From the NCBI GenBank assembly GCA_965229345.1, contig OZ245872.1, positions 2,790,001 through 2,854,000 of the forward strand: DNA of 64,000 nt, written 5' to 3'. Source of the DNA: PBB1 sp965229345. GTDB taxonomy: Bacteria; Pseudomonadota; Gammaproteobacteria; Burkholderiales; Burkholderiaceae_C. A program made the position numbers and the translations under genes. This document shows positions 48,719 to 57,348 of the stretch, in pieces; position 1 is the first letter of the stretch, and every line of letters begins with the position of its first letter. The notes under the pieces were generated by a model. It was not told the DNA's origin, did no database searches, and worked only from the letters and a program-made list of their open reading frames with translations.

Positions 48719-50035
48719 TCAGCCAAAAGAGTGGTGCGTCACGCAAGGTAGATCGTCGGCGGCAAGCTCATCAAGTCCTTCCGTGCATCCTGGCCTCACT
48801 GCTGTAAGTGCTTTGCGAGCAATGGCCTCCGGTGTCTGCGCCCCAAGGCGGGCCAGGCAGTCCAACAAGGGTTCCGGCTTGGCCATCGTGGACTGTGCCC
48901 ATACCCGCACCTTGTCCGACAGGTTTGCCATCCGCGAGATGCCCTCCGCTCGCGTGCGCACAACTGGAACGATGCGCCCTTCCAGCTTGACTTCCACCGC
49001 CTCGGACAGTTCTTGCTGGATCGCCGCGCGATCGACCTCGTGTCGATCTTCTTCGGCCACCGTCCACCGCACGCGAACAAATGCGCCGACGACATCCTGC
49101 ACGGCGAGCATCGCGCGCAGGCCAGCGACATCCGGTTTGCCTTTGAACACGATGTCGACCGTGCGACGCGCAGGCGTGGGCTCCAGCGTGAAGCGCGCCG
49201 CATCTGCAGTCACCTCCCACAGCAGAAATCCCTTCTGTCCTTCCTCACCGTAGTGAAAACGGCCGATGGAACCGGGATAGGCAATTCGCTGACGCCCTGC
49301 TCCACCCTCCGATTCCCAGGCCTGATGCCGATGAATGTGCCCGAGCATGAAGGCCTGCGCCTGGGCAGCGAACAGCGCGCCCGTGGTGAACTCGTGGTCG
49401 AAACCTGCCATCGGCACGCCGTGCTCGCTGAGGCAACCGAAGACTGTTCCGTGCGACACACCGATGGTCGGTACACCCTGTGCACGCGCCGTCCGGTTGC
49501 CGGGTGCAAAGCCCGCCAGCAAGGAGGCCAGGTGCTCACCAACCGCTTCGGCCGCAGCGCCGGCACCCACCGTCGCCGCGACGGTGGCTTTGTTCACGGT
49601 CGGCACACACGAGAACAAGGCCAGTAGCCCGTTCGGCACAGCGTCGAAGCGCCAGCCGTTGGAGGCCACCCAATTGCTGCTGGTCGTCAAGCCCACCTGC
49701 CCGATCCGGTCCGCCACGTGAACAGGATGCTTCCCGCCCAGCAGCCGAAAGATCGACAAAGTCCCGGGCGGTTCATGGCTGAAGGTGCCTTGCAGCATCA
49801 GCACCGGGCAGTGGTCGGCGAGCCGCCGAATCTGTGCCACCAATCGCTCGGCGGCCGGGGCATGGAGATCCAGGGCGTGATCGGTGGCATCGCCGGACAC
49901 GACAGCCGCCTGCGCCCCGGCCGCAATGGCGCGGTCGATCGCCGCGCCGAAGCAGCGGTCTGCTTCGGTCAGATTCTTCGTGCCGTAGTGCAGGTCCGAG
50001 AAGTGTGCAATGCGGATCACGGCGACTTCCCTCAT
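48719..50035 (-). CDS. SbcD/Mre11-like metallophosphoesterase
   Basis: 438 residues. Calcineurin-type motifs: FSDLHYG (D14, H16), VVSGDATD (D49), then LMLQGTFSHEPPG where the usual GNHD/E is GTFSHE, and GHIHRHQ. The C-terminal third is a capping domain unlike E. coli SbcD. Its start overlaps the end of the Gp3-like gene by four bases, so they are coupled. Expected partner: the SbcC-like ATPase, now separated by a 5-kb segment. Confidence 0.85.
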   Translation of the reverse strand: MREVAVIRIAHFSDLHYGTKNLTEADRCFGAAIDRAIAAGAQAAVVSGDATDHALDLHAPAAERLVAQIRRLADHCPVLMLQGTFSHEPPGTLSIFRLLGGKHPVHVADRIGQVGLTTSSNWVASNGWRFDAVPNGLLALFSCVPTVNKATVAATVGAGAAAEAVGEHLASLLAGFAPGNRTARAQGVPTIGVSHGTVFGCLSEHGVPMAGFDHEFTTGALFAAQAQAFMLGHIHRHQAWESEGGAGRQRIAYPGSIGRFHYGEEGQKGFLLWEVTADAARFTLEPTPARRTVDIVFKGKPDVAGLRAMLAVQDVVGAFVRVRWTVAEEDRHEVDRAAIQQELSEAVEVKLEGRIVPVVRTRAEGISRMANLSDKVRVWAQSTMAKPEPLLDCLARLGAQTPEAIARKALTAVRPGCTEGLDELAADDLPCVTHHSFG

Positions 50036-51342
50036 GACGCGGCCTGCAGTTCACTCTCGATCTTGTCGAGATAGCCTTGTGCGTCATTGCGGTATCGGTC
50101 CAGTTCGTCCCAAGCCCGACCTCGCCCGTTCGGGTTGAGTTTCCATCCCGTGCCCCAGCGGCGGTCGGCATACGTTTTGTACCGCTCGGGATCGATGCCG
50201 CAGTCCTTGGCTCGAATCAACAGTTGCGCCAGCGTGGGGTGACCATCGCGCATGGGAGGCTCGGACGACATTGCTGCAGTCGGCGCCCTTGCGTCATCCT
50301 CACTCGCCTTGGAGCGCGCTGCGCCGCCACCTGTCTCTTCAACGGAGGGTCCTTCGAGCACTTGGCTCGCGAACTGCGCATGCACGATGGCCGCATCCTC
50401 GTCCTCGTGATCGCGCAGCAATGCTGTCACGTCGATTGGCGCTTCCAGGTCGATGATCCATTGAGGCACGCGCACGGCCCGGCCCTGTTCGTCGATGTGC
50501 GCCACGTCCATCAATCTCTTCGTCAGGTAGAACGGCGTGCGCTGGCGATCCAGAAATCCCGAGATGCGCCCACCACGCAGGAAGCCGATGGTCTCGAATT
50601 TCTGGATCGCGGCGTTCATCGCATAGAAGCTGTTGGTGTGCAATTCGAAGGCGCTTATCGACCGGATTCCCGGGATGAAGAACAGGAAGCGACCGCTCAA
50701 GTTGCATTGACGATGCTGGTAGTCGGGGCAGGATTCGGGTTCGCACAAGCCGCCGTTCTGTTCGCGCAGCATCGTCTTGCGCCCGCCGAAGATGCGGATC
50801 GTGCGTCGGCCCGTGTCGTCCACCGGCACCGGCGCGTGGCACATGCATTGGCGCAGCCTGCCGTCCGGCGAATACTGTGACCAGTAGCGCTTCTCGTGCG
50901 CCCTCCACGCCGCCAGTTCGTGCGGCATCACGGTCTGCCAATGGTCGGATGGGAACACCACCGGGAAGCGATACAGCCGACGGCCTTCGCCCCGATCTTC
51001 GCCGTGGGCATCGATGATCTGCTGCGGGATCTCAGGGTTGGAGAAGTCCTGCGCGCGCACTGTGAACCACGCAACGTTGCGCGGCACCAGCGGCGTCTTG
51101 AGTTGCGGCAAGGCATCGGCGATGGCGCGCTCGATCTGCTCGAAGGATTGGCCAGCGGCGACACCCTGCTCATACAAGGTCTGAGCCTTGGGGTGCTCGG
51201 CTGCCTTCTTGGTGAGCACCTTGATGCCTGCGCGAATCTTGCCGCCGGTCGGAATGCGCGCTGCGCCTTGACCCAGCAAGGTCGGCGTCGCGACGGGGCC
51301 ACCCTGGACGGTGACGACGGGGTGAGCATTGGAATGGGCCAT
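50032..51342 (-). CDS. Gp3-like putative recombination directionality factor
   Basis: 436 residues. Basic N-terminus (GGKIRAGIKVLTKKAAEHP), WFTVRAQDFSNPEIPQQIIDAHG, then a Cys cluster CMCHAP ... LCEPESCPDYQHRQCNLSGRFLFFIPGI resembling Gp3-type directionality factors of phages and integrative elements (also annotated as hydrolase or metal-binding protein). The last 100 residues are a separate helical DNA-association-like part (PTLAQLLIRAKDCGIDPERYKTYADRRWGTGWKLNPNGRGRAWDELDRYRNDAQGYLDKIE). Excision control is inferred; no integrase is in the window. Confidence 0.7.
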   Translation of the reverse strand: MAHSNAHPVVTVQGGPVATPTLLGQGAARIPTGGKIRAGIKVLTKKAAEHPKAQTLYEQGVAAGQSFEQIERAIADALPQLKTPLVPRNVAWFTVRAQDFSNPEIPQQIIDAHGEDRGEGRRLYRFPVVFPSDHWQTVMPHELAAWRAHEKRYWSQYSPDGRLRQCMCHAPVPVDDTGRRTIRIFGGRKTMLREQNGGLCEPESCPDYQHRQCNLSGRFLFFIPGIRSISAFELHTNSFYAMNAAIQKFETIGFLRGGRISGFLDRQRTPFYLTKRLMDVAHIDEQGRAVRVPQWIIDLEAPIDVTALLRDHEDEDAAIVHAQFASQVLEGPSVEETGGGAARSKASEDDARAPTAAMSSEPPMRDGHPTLAQLLIRAKDCGIDPERYKTYADRRWGTGWKLNPNGRGRAWDELDRYRNDAQGYLDKIESELQAAS

Positions 51343-51661
51343 GTTGGCGCTCCTTCATGAACATCGAAACCTCTCGATGACTCATGCTCTCGCGCCGACG
51401 GCGCGGGTCAACCCCACCGACGTGCCCTTCTTGCCGGCATGGATCATGCCGGTACAGTCCCCTCTCGCCAGATCGAGGTGCGCATTCGGATCTTCGTCGT
51501 CGGTCGGCGATCCGTCCGTGGTGCGGAGCGCGCACTTCGAGCTGCAATTTGCGGCCGCCTCGACGAGCCGAGCTTGCGGCGTCATCAAATTTGTCGATTC
51601 CGTCACCTCGCATTGGTACAACACTTGCGGCGTCCGACCCCTGACCAACCGAGGAAGCAAC
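51343..51661. other. Gene-free stretch right of the element's minus-strand cluster
   Basis: 319 bases between the divergent Gp3-like gene and the membrane-protein gene. Several overlapping open frames run through it but none has a ribosome site or convincing composition. It may hold both promoters and possibly the right boundary of element DNA; no direct repeat or tRNA end is visible. Confidence 0.35.
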
Positions 51662-52189
51662 ATGAGCACACTCGCATATGCCCAGCTTACGAACGCTCGT
51701 GAAGCAGCGCCTCCCGGCACCAGCACAACAACCTCCAAGCCTGGCATGCAGACCTACATGGATGCATTCGCCGCCTTGGTTCCTGCCGAGGTACTGACGC
51801 TCCACGCGCTCATCATTTCGGCGACTACGAAGATCACCGAAGGTATCGCTGCGGGCGCAGCGAAGGCCGCCACGGCTTCCACGGCGATTGTTCCCGAGGC
51901 AGTGCAAACCCTTCAAGTGTCGTTCTGGGGTTTGGTAGCAATGTCTGCGGCCTTGTTCGCCGTACCGCGTTACGCAGGCGGGAACTGGGACAGGTATGAC
52001 TGGCTTCGCGTGACGATCGCGCCACTCGCGTTTGTCGGCTGGACCATGCTCCAACGAACAACCGCATTTGACGCTGCGTTCCCTGATATGACGCAAGCTC
52101 CGCGGACGGTGATCGCGCTGTTTCTCGGTGCTGTCTTGGGCGCGGTTACCGCAGCACTTGCACTGTTGGTAGACAAAAAGACGCCATAA
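51662..52189 (+). CDS. Predicted inner-membrane protein, unknown function
   Basis: 175 residues: soluble Ala/Thr-rich N-terminus, amphipathic AFAALVPAEVLTLHALIISATT, then helices LQVSFWGLVAMSAALFAVP, WLRVTIAPLAFVGWTML and TVIALFLGAVLGAVTAALALLV. GAGGAAG ribosome site. No family recognised. Confidence 0.7.
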   Translation: MSTLAYAQLTNAREAAPPGTSTTTSKPGMQTYMDAFAALVPAEVLTLHALIISATTKITEGIAAGAAKAATASTAIVPEAVQTLQVSFWGLVAMSAALFAVPRYAGGNWDRYDWLRVTIAPLAFVGWTMLQRTTAFDAAFPDMTQAPRTVIALFLGAVLGAVTAALALLVDKKTP

Positions 52190-52291
52190 CGTCGAAGACT
52201 TGTCCATGAACAGCGTTCATGCCCGGGGAGCCGGCACAGTTGGTAGTGCGGCGACATAGGTTCGTCGCCGCAGGTCGCCAGAGTTCAGGCT

Positions 52292-53356
52292 CTACAGGCC
52301 TGCGGCTCGCAGGAATGCATCGTTGTCTTCGCGAGTGCCGATCGTCACTCTGATGCACCCCTCAAGACCTGCATAGGCATCCTGTCGGCGGACCAATACG
52401 CCGGCGCCCAGCAGCTCCGCATGGGCACGCGAAGCGCTCGGGGTGCGAATGAGCAGGAAATTGGCTGAGGACGGAAAGACCTCCCAGGACGGATGCCGCT
52501 TCAGGGCGAGCGTGAGGCGCTCGCGTTCTTGAATCGTTCGCTCTACCCGGTCCTTCATGTAGCTGGGGTTTTCCAAAGCCACCTGGGCCGCGAGCGTTTG
52601 CATCACTGAGACAGCGAACGGCGGCACCAGCTTGCGCAGTTGCCGAGCGACGTCATCCGACGCGAGCGCATAGCCAAGCCGTGCACCGGCCAACCCCCAT
52701 GCCTTTGAGAATGTTCTCAGAAGCACGACGTGCGCAAAGCGCCGCGCCAAGGCCTTGGCATCCGTGCGCGCGAACTGGTGATAGGCCTCGTCGATGACCG
52801 TGAGCCACTGACTCGACGCTGTTGCAAGCTTCTCCAAATCACCAGTCGCGGCAACTGACCCGGTCGGTGCGTGAGGCTGTGGAAGGTAGACAACCCCACC
52901 GGTGCGAGCGGTGTTCGTCGGCGCGTCCTTGATCGCTTCGATCAGGGCAGACACGTCCATGGAAAAGTCGGGGCGCAACGGCACTTCGGTCAGCGATGCA
53001 CCCAGAAGCTTTGCGTCCAGTCCGTACAGCGCGAAATTCGGTGTGACCGTGACGACTCGCCGATCCAGCGCCGCCAGCTGAATCAGCAGGGCAATCAGGA
53101 CGTTGCTGCCCGTGGTCACGACAACACCTGCAGGAGACCAATCTTCGTACCGAGCAATCACGGCACTGATGGCCTCGGAATTGAGATCGGTGTAGCGGTG
53201 CCAGTGCGTTTGAGCCAGCCGCTCCAATACAAGTGTCTTCAGGGGCTCGGGAAAGTCTTCCGCCGATTCGTTTTGATCGAGCTTGATCCGAGCGTCGATC
53301 GGCACGAACGGATAATCTGGACTCGACAGAACGGCGTCTCGGATCGGCAGTGTCAT
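52292..53356 (-). CDS. HisC-like PLP aminotransferase
   Basis: 354 residues, fold type I class I/II aminotransferase of the histidinol-phosphate group: IKLDQNESAEDFPEPLKTLVL start, VVVTTGSNVLIALLIQLAA, VIDEAYHQFA, PLP Lys in LLRTFSKAWGLAGARLGYA, and SSANFLLIRTP/GCIRVTIGT near the end. The ATG at 53356 is used. Stand-alone, not in a his operon, so phosphonate or other amino-acid metabolism is equally possible. Confidence 0.9.
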   Translation of the reverse strand: MTLPIRDAVLSSPDYPFVPIDARIKLDQNESAEDFPEPLKTLVLERLAQTHWHRYTDLNSEAISAVIARYEDWSPAGVVVTTGSNVLIALLIQLAALDRRVVTVTPNFALYGLDAKLLGASLTEVPLRPDFSMDVSALIEAIKDAPTNTARTGGVVYLPQPHAPTGSVAATGDLEKLATASSQWLTVIDEAYHQFARTDAKALARRFAHVVLLRTFSKAWGLAGARLGYALASDDVARQLRKLVPPFAVSVMQTLAAQVALENPSYMKDRVERTIQERERLTLALKRHPSWEVFPSSANFLLIRTPSASRAHAELLGAGVLVRRQDAYAGLEGCIRVTIGTREDNDAFLRAAGL

Positions 53357-53722
53357 GACCGACAGTCTATGGCGTCGGTGATCCGTTCTGACCGAAAAAC
53401 TCCGCTGCCGTGGGCCGCCGCCGCGCGACGGCGCCGTGGACATCACCCATGCCCAGACTCGCTCACAGCATTCAGGGGTCCGCTGTGGCGGCGTCCGGCA
53501 GTTCTGGCGCACGGTGAACGATCCCAGGGTGCCCAGGCAGCGCCGGACTCAAGTGCCGCCAGCCATCCCGGCTTTAGTCGCCGGTGTCGAAGTGGGCCAC
53601 GTGCCGATGTTCAGGCGAGCCGCGTCAGACAAGTCGATCGAAAGTATTGCTGCGCGCGGGCGAGAGATCGGCGCGGCGCACACGGTCCCTGGCATGTGAC
53701 TCAGCACCTTGTCGGCACCAAC

Positions 53723-53851
53723 AGTCGTGTGCGACACCGACATGCCACGCCCGGCTAGCGTCTCCACCAAGTCTCTCAAGCTCAGCTTGTAGTGCTGGCA
53801 CCGGCGAACGCAAACGAAGGTGATTTCGCGCTCGAAGTGCCGACCATTGAA
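53723..53851 (-). mobile_element. IS6-family transposase N-terminal fragment
   Basis: Minus-strand translation FNGRHFEREITFVCVRRCQH, YKLSLRDLVETLAGRGMSVSHTT is the conserved IS6/IS26 transposase start (usually FKGRHFP...YRDLVEMMAERGISVSHTT). It breaks off there; the DDE catalytic domain is missing and following sequence is unrelated. A vestige inside the gene-free interval 53357-53945, which otherwise shows nothing assignable. Confidence 0.8.
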
Positions 53852-53945
53852 CTGCCGCAAAGCAGCCGATGAATCCGCGATGTCGATCAAACAGAACCGA
53901 CAAAGCAGGACCGACACCGACCAGCGCACTCTTGATCGTGAGACT

Positions 53946-54752
53946 TCAGGTTCGCCTGCCAAGGACTCTGTACTGGCGCGGGCTCAGCCCCAACCGATCC
54001 TTGAGCACGGCGCCAAGATGCGACTGATGGGCGAACCCGCAGCTGGCTGCAATGTCTGCAATGCGGTTGTCGGTTGCGCTTAACAGCGCGCGGGCACGTT
54101 GCATCCTTCGCTCGGTGATGTAGGCGTGGGGCGTACTGCCCACGGCAGTCGAGAAACTGCGCAGAAAGCGCAGCACCGGCATCCCTGCAACCCGCGCCAT
54201 CTCATCCAGACTCAGCGGACCATCGATTGCGTCGTCGATGTACTCCAGCACTCGTGAATGCGCCTGTCGATCGTGGTCGTAGCTGCCAGGCGGCCGATGC
54301 GGGAGTGCGAGAAGCGACAGCCCATGATCCAGCAGCTTCATCGCCTGTTCCTCGATGAGTTGTGGCTGGGAGTGCGACGCCAGCATCGAGCAGCGCAACT
54401 GCTTGCCCAATCGCACGGCCCGCCGGTCTCCGCGAAAGACGGCGCGCGGCGCAGTCAGCGGGATCTCGGGCTCGAGGCCTGACGCGACGCACTGTACGTG
54501 CAGGGCCAGGTACTCGCCGCCATTCCCCGATTCCGAGAACATCTCCACATCGGGGGACGTGACGGCCAACTCACCAGGCCATGCGTCGAAATCCTGACGC
54601 CGAGAACCGCCAACGGCATGCACCCCGCGTTGCCGCTCGAATGCGAGGCCGAGCACGCACAAGCGCGACTCGTCACGGATCGAGTACGGCGCCGATGGCA
54701 GCAGTGAGACACATCCCCAGCTGAAGTCCGACTTGATGGCGCCCGGTCTCAT
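53946..54752 (-). CDS. AraC-family transcriptional regulator
   Basis: 268 residues. The N-terminal ligand half is unassigned; C-terminal AraC helix-turn-helix pair: GPLSLDEMARVAGMPVLRFLRSFSTAVGSTPHAYITERRMQRARALLSATDNRIADIAASCGFAHQSHLGAVLKDRLGLSPRQYR. Divergent from the class V aminotransferase-LysE unit (77-base gap to 54829), which it probably controls. Confidence 0.9.
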   Translation of the reverse strand: MRPGAIKSDFSWGCVSLLPSAPYSIRDESRLCVLGLAFERQRGVHAVGGSRRQDFDAWPGELAVTSPDVEMFSESGNGGEYLALHVQCVASGLEPEIPLTAPRAVFRGDRRAVRLGKQLRCSMLASHSQPQLIEEQAMKLLDHGLSLLALPHRPPGSYDHDRQAHSRVLEYIDDAIDGPLSLDEMARVAGMPVLRFLRSFSTAVGSTPHAYITERRMQRARALLSATDNRIADIAASCGFAHQSHLGAVLKDRLGLSPRQYRVLGRRT

Positions 54753-54828
54753 TTGAAATTTCGTGATAGATGCGCAAAGGTCACCCGACGATCATAGGTC
54801 GAAGCACGCAACAACCCACCTTCGACCG

Positions 54829-56037
54829 ATGCCAACACCTTCTTTGCCACTGCGCTGCCAGCGAGACCTGTTCTCGCTCCCCGATGGCCATTGCTATCTG
54901 AACAGCGCGTTCATGGGTCCGTTGCCGCGGCTCGTGGAGCAGGCTGGCATGGCAGCGCTCACCGCGCGTGCCTCACCCATCGGGTTCACGCCGAAAGACT
55001 TCTTTGAACCCGCCGAACGGACGCGCGGATTGTGTGCACGACTCGTCAACGCAGACCCCGAACGCATCGCGTTCGTCCCGACGGCGGCCTACGCCATGGC
55101 CATCGCCGCCAAGAATCTGCGTCCGAGATCGGGACAGAACGTCGTCATGCTCGGCGATATGTTTCCCAGCAATGTCTACGCCTGGCGCAACTGGCGAGCT
55201 GGCAACGTTGAAATGCGCACGGTCCTTGCGCCTGCGGCTCCATGGTCTTCTCAGTCGATCGGCGCCAGCCGAGCGGCACTCTGGAACGACGCCGTCGTAG
55301 GCGCAATCGACGCCGACACGGTGCTCGCCGCCGTCGAGCCTGCGCACTGGACCGACGGGACGCTCTTTGATCTCGAAAGAATCGGGAGGCGTTGCCGAGA
55401 GGTGGGCGCTGCATTCGTCATCGATGCCACCCAGACGGTGGGGGCAATGCCATTCGACGTGCGGCGTGTCCAACCAGATGCCTTGGTCGTGCACAGCTAC
55501 AAATCGATGCTGTCGAACTATGGCCTCGGCTTCGCGGTTTTCAGCGACCGGTTCCTCGAAGGCAGCCCGCTGGAGGAGAGCTGGTTGATGCGATCGGGCA
55601 GCGAGGATTTCGCCCGCCTGGTCGACTATGAAGACGGCTACGCGCAGGGGATGCGGCGCTTCGACACGAGCCTGCGCGCCAACCCGATATTGATCGCGAT
55701 GCTGGAGGCAGCGTGCCGCTTGTTGCTCGAATGGCAGCCCGGCCGCGTTCGCGACTACTTGCTCCAGATAGAGCGCCAGTCCGTCGATCGCATGCGCTCG
55801 CTTGGTTTCGAGGTCGCTGACGAGGCCGAGCGATGTGCAAACCTCTTCGGTGTGAAGTTGCCCGCCGGCATGGACGCCGAGGCCTGCCGCCAGCACCTTG
55901 CGCGGCAACAGATTCATGTGGCGGTGCGCGGCAACGCGGTGCGCGTCTCGCCTCATGTCTACAACGACGAGCACGATCTGGAGCGGCTGGCGGATGCGCT
56001 CGCGCAGCTGGCGCCCGTCCACGTGAGGCGGCAATAG
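54829..56037 (+). CDS. Class V PLP aminotransferase (cysteine desulfurase-like fold)
   Basis: 402 residues from ATG 54829: CYLNSAFMGPLPRLVEQAGMAALTARA (substrate region), FVPTAAYAMAIAAKNL, AAFVIDATQTVGAMPFDVRRVQPDALVVHSYKSMLSNYGLGFAVFSDRFLEG with the PLP Lys in SYKSMLSNYG, and FGVKLPAGMDAEACRQHLARQQIHVAVRGNAVRVSPHVYNDEHDLERL. No IscS active-site Cys loop is obvious, so isopenicillin-epimerase/kynureninase-like amino-acid chemistry is likely. Followed by lysE one base later. Confidence 0.88.
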   Translation: MPTPSLPLRCQRDLFSLPDGHCYLNSAFMGPLPRLVEQAGMAALTARASPIGFTPKDFFEPAERTRGLCARLVNADPERIAFVPTAAYAMAIAAKNLRPRSGQNVVMLGDMFPSNVYAWRNWRAGNVEMRTVLAPAAPWSSQSIGASRAALWNDAVVGAIDADTVLAAVEPAHWTDGTLFDLERIGRRCREVGAAFVIDATQTVGAMPFDVRRVQPDALVVHSYKSMLSNYGLGFAVFSDRFLEGSPLEESWLMRSGSEDFARLVDYEDGYAQGMRRFDTSLRANPILIAMLEAACRLLLEWQPGRVRDYLLQIERQSVDRMRSLGFEVADEAERCANLFGVKLPAGMDAEACRQHLARQQIHVAVRGNAVRVSPHVYNDEHDLERLADALAQLAPVHVRRQ

Positions 56038-56038
56038 C

Positions 56039-56638
56039 ATGGCGACCGATTCGCTCTTTCCCCTTGCTCTGTTCGCGTTGACCTCCACCATCACGCCAGG
56101 CGGCGCAACCACGTTGGCAACCACGTCAGGCGCGCAGTTCGGCATTCGTCGCTCCATTCCGCTGATGGTCGGAATCAGCGTCGGCTTGGCAGCACTGGCA
56201 TCCATTGCCGGAGCGGGTTTGTCGGGGCTGTTGATGGCCGCACCTTCGTTGCAGTTGGCCATGAAGATCGCCGGGACGGGTTACCTGCTTTGGCTGGCAT
56301 GGAAGATAGGAAGGAGTGGGCCGCCCAATCTGCACACGAACATGGCGACCCCGCTGGGCTTTGTGGGTGGTGCCGGCTTGCTTTGGATGAATCCAAAGGC
56401 CTGGGCCATGGTCACGGGCGCGGCGGCGTCCTTTGCTGCGCTGTCGGTGCATCCTGTTCAGCTTGCTGTGCTGCTCGGCGCCGCCTTCGGTCTGGCGGCG
56501 GCGCTATCGTTGTCGATCTGGTGCGTTGCCGGACTTGTGCTCGCAAGGCTGTTGCGGACAAAGCGGCACTGGCATGCGGTCAACGCAACTTTGGGCACGC
56601 TGCTCGCGGCTTCGGTCATTCCAACGTGGTCGGCGTGA
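56039..56638 (+). CDS. LysE/RhtB-family amino-acid exporter
   Basis: 199 residues, six hydrophobic helices, with the family motif TPGGATTLATTSGAQFGIRRSIPLMVGISVGLA and LGFVGGAGLLWMNPKAWAMVTGAAASF. Exports an amino acid or derivative; probably the product or substrate of the class V enzyme encoded one base upstream and under the same AraC control. Confidence 0.9.
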   Translation: MATDSLFPLALFALTSTITPGGATTLATTSGAQFGIRRSIPLMVGISVGLAALASIAGAGLSGLLMAAPSLQLAMKIAGTGYLLWLAWKIGRSGPPNLHTNMATPLGFVGGAGLLWMNPKAWAMVTGAAASFAALSVHPVQLAVLLGAAFGLAAALSLSIWCVAGLVLARLLRTKRHWHAVNATLGTLLAASVIPTWSA

Positions 56639-57348
56639 GCGGCGCAAAGCGTGGGCGGGTGGCGTCGTGTCGCGTGACAGAGGTCGCCACGGGACACCCG
56701 TCGACGGGCTTGAAATGGTTGGCGGGAAGCTTCCGGATGAATGCAACTGCAAGGGAACTCGAACGGTCGCCCCGCGGTGTGTTTCGGCGTGCCGCCGGTC
56801 CGCAATTTACGCCCGAGATGCCCGTTGGTGCTCGGTTGAACCGCGGCCGCCCAGTCACTCAAGACAGCCGCCGGTCGCGACCCCACAGCTCTTTGTTCGG
56901 AAGCTGTCGGTCAGCCTGCGTAGTTCGTCGATGAAGAAGCAGCGGGCTTGACTCGCTCGCTGATCACGGTGCCGGAATGGGTGGCCTCGCGGAGTCGGAA
57001 CCCGTGATCACGGGCTTCACGATTCGGTGATCACGAGCTGCCGGCAAACGCCATCAAGTCGAAGCGCACGCCTCCAGCATCGACCGCGGACACGCCTCGA
57101 AATGACGCATGGCACAGCCCACGTATTCGCCCTTGTCGCCCACCGGTTCAACGTAGTGGCTCGCGCTTGCTGTCACCTCGACGGCCGCGAGCCGAGCGCA
57201 CACTCAGGTGGCATGCCTTGCGACGCCCTGCACCCAGCCGCCGTTGCGGCGTTGCCCGGCACATGCAGCGACTGGTTCAACACGTCGACGCCGGCTTCTT
57301 CGACTCAGGGTCAATTGGGGCCGGAAACGACTCCAAGCCGACGATTCG
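56639..57348. other. 710-base gene-free interval with IS21-like repeat array
   Basis: Holds no intact gene. The left part has minus-strand open frames with IS-like flavour (for example FFIDELRRLTDSFRTKSC ending near 56855) but no recognisable transposase. The middle has three GATCAC motifs (56962-57034, listed separately). The right part (57040-57348) shows nothing. Confidence 0.45.
56962..57034. repeat. Three GATCAC repeats, IS21-end-like
   Basis: GATCAC at 56962-56967, 57006-57011 and 57029-57034; the middle one is inside the perfect palindrome CCCGTGATCACGGG (57001-57014). Spaced copies of such a motif with GGTG/CGG flanks resemble the multiple terminal repeats of IS21-family elements. 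No istA or istB gene remains, so this would be a solo end. Confidence 0.45.

Noticed and set aside
53436..53699. Plus-strand frame ending ARGREIGAAHTVPGM as a gene tail
   Set aside because: No start, no ribosome site and no recognisable domain; overlaps unassigned DNA next to an IS6 fragment.
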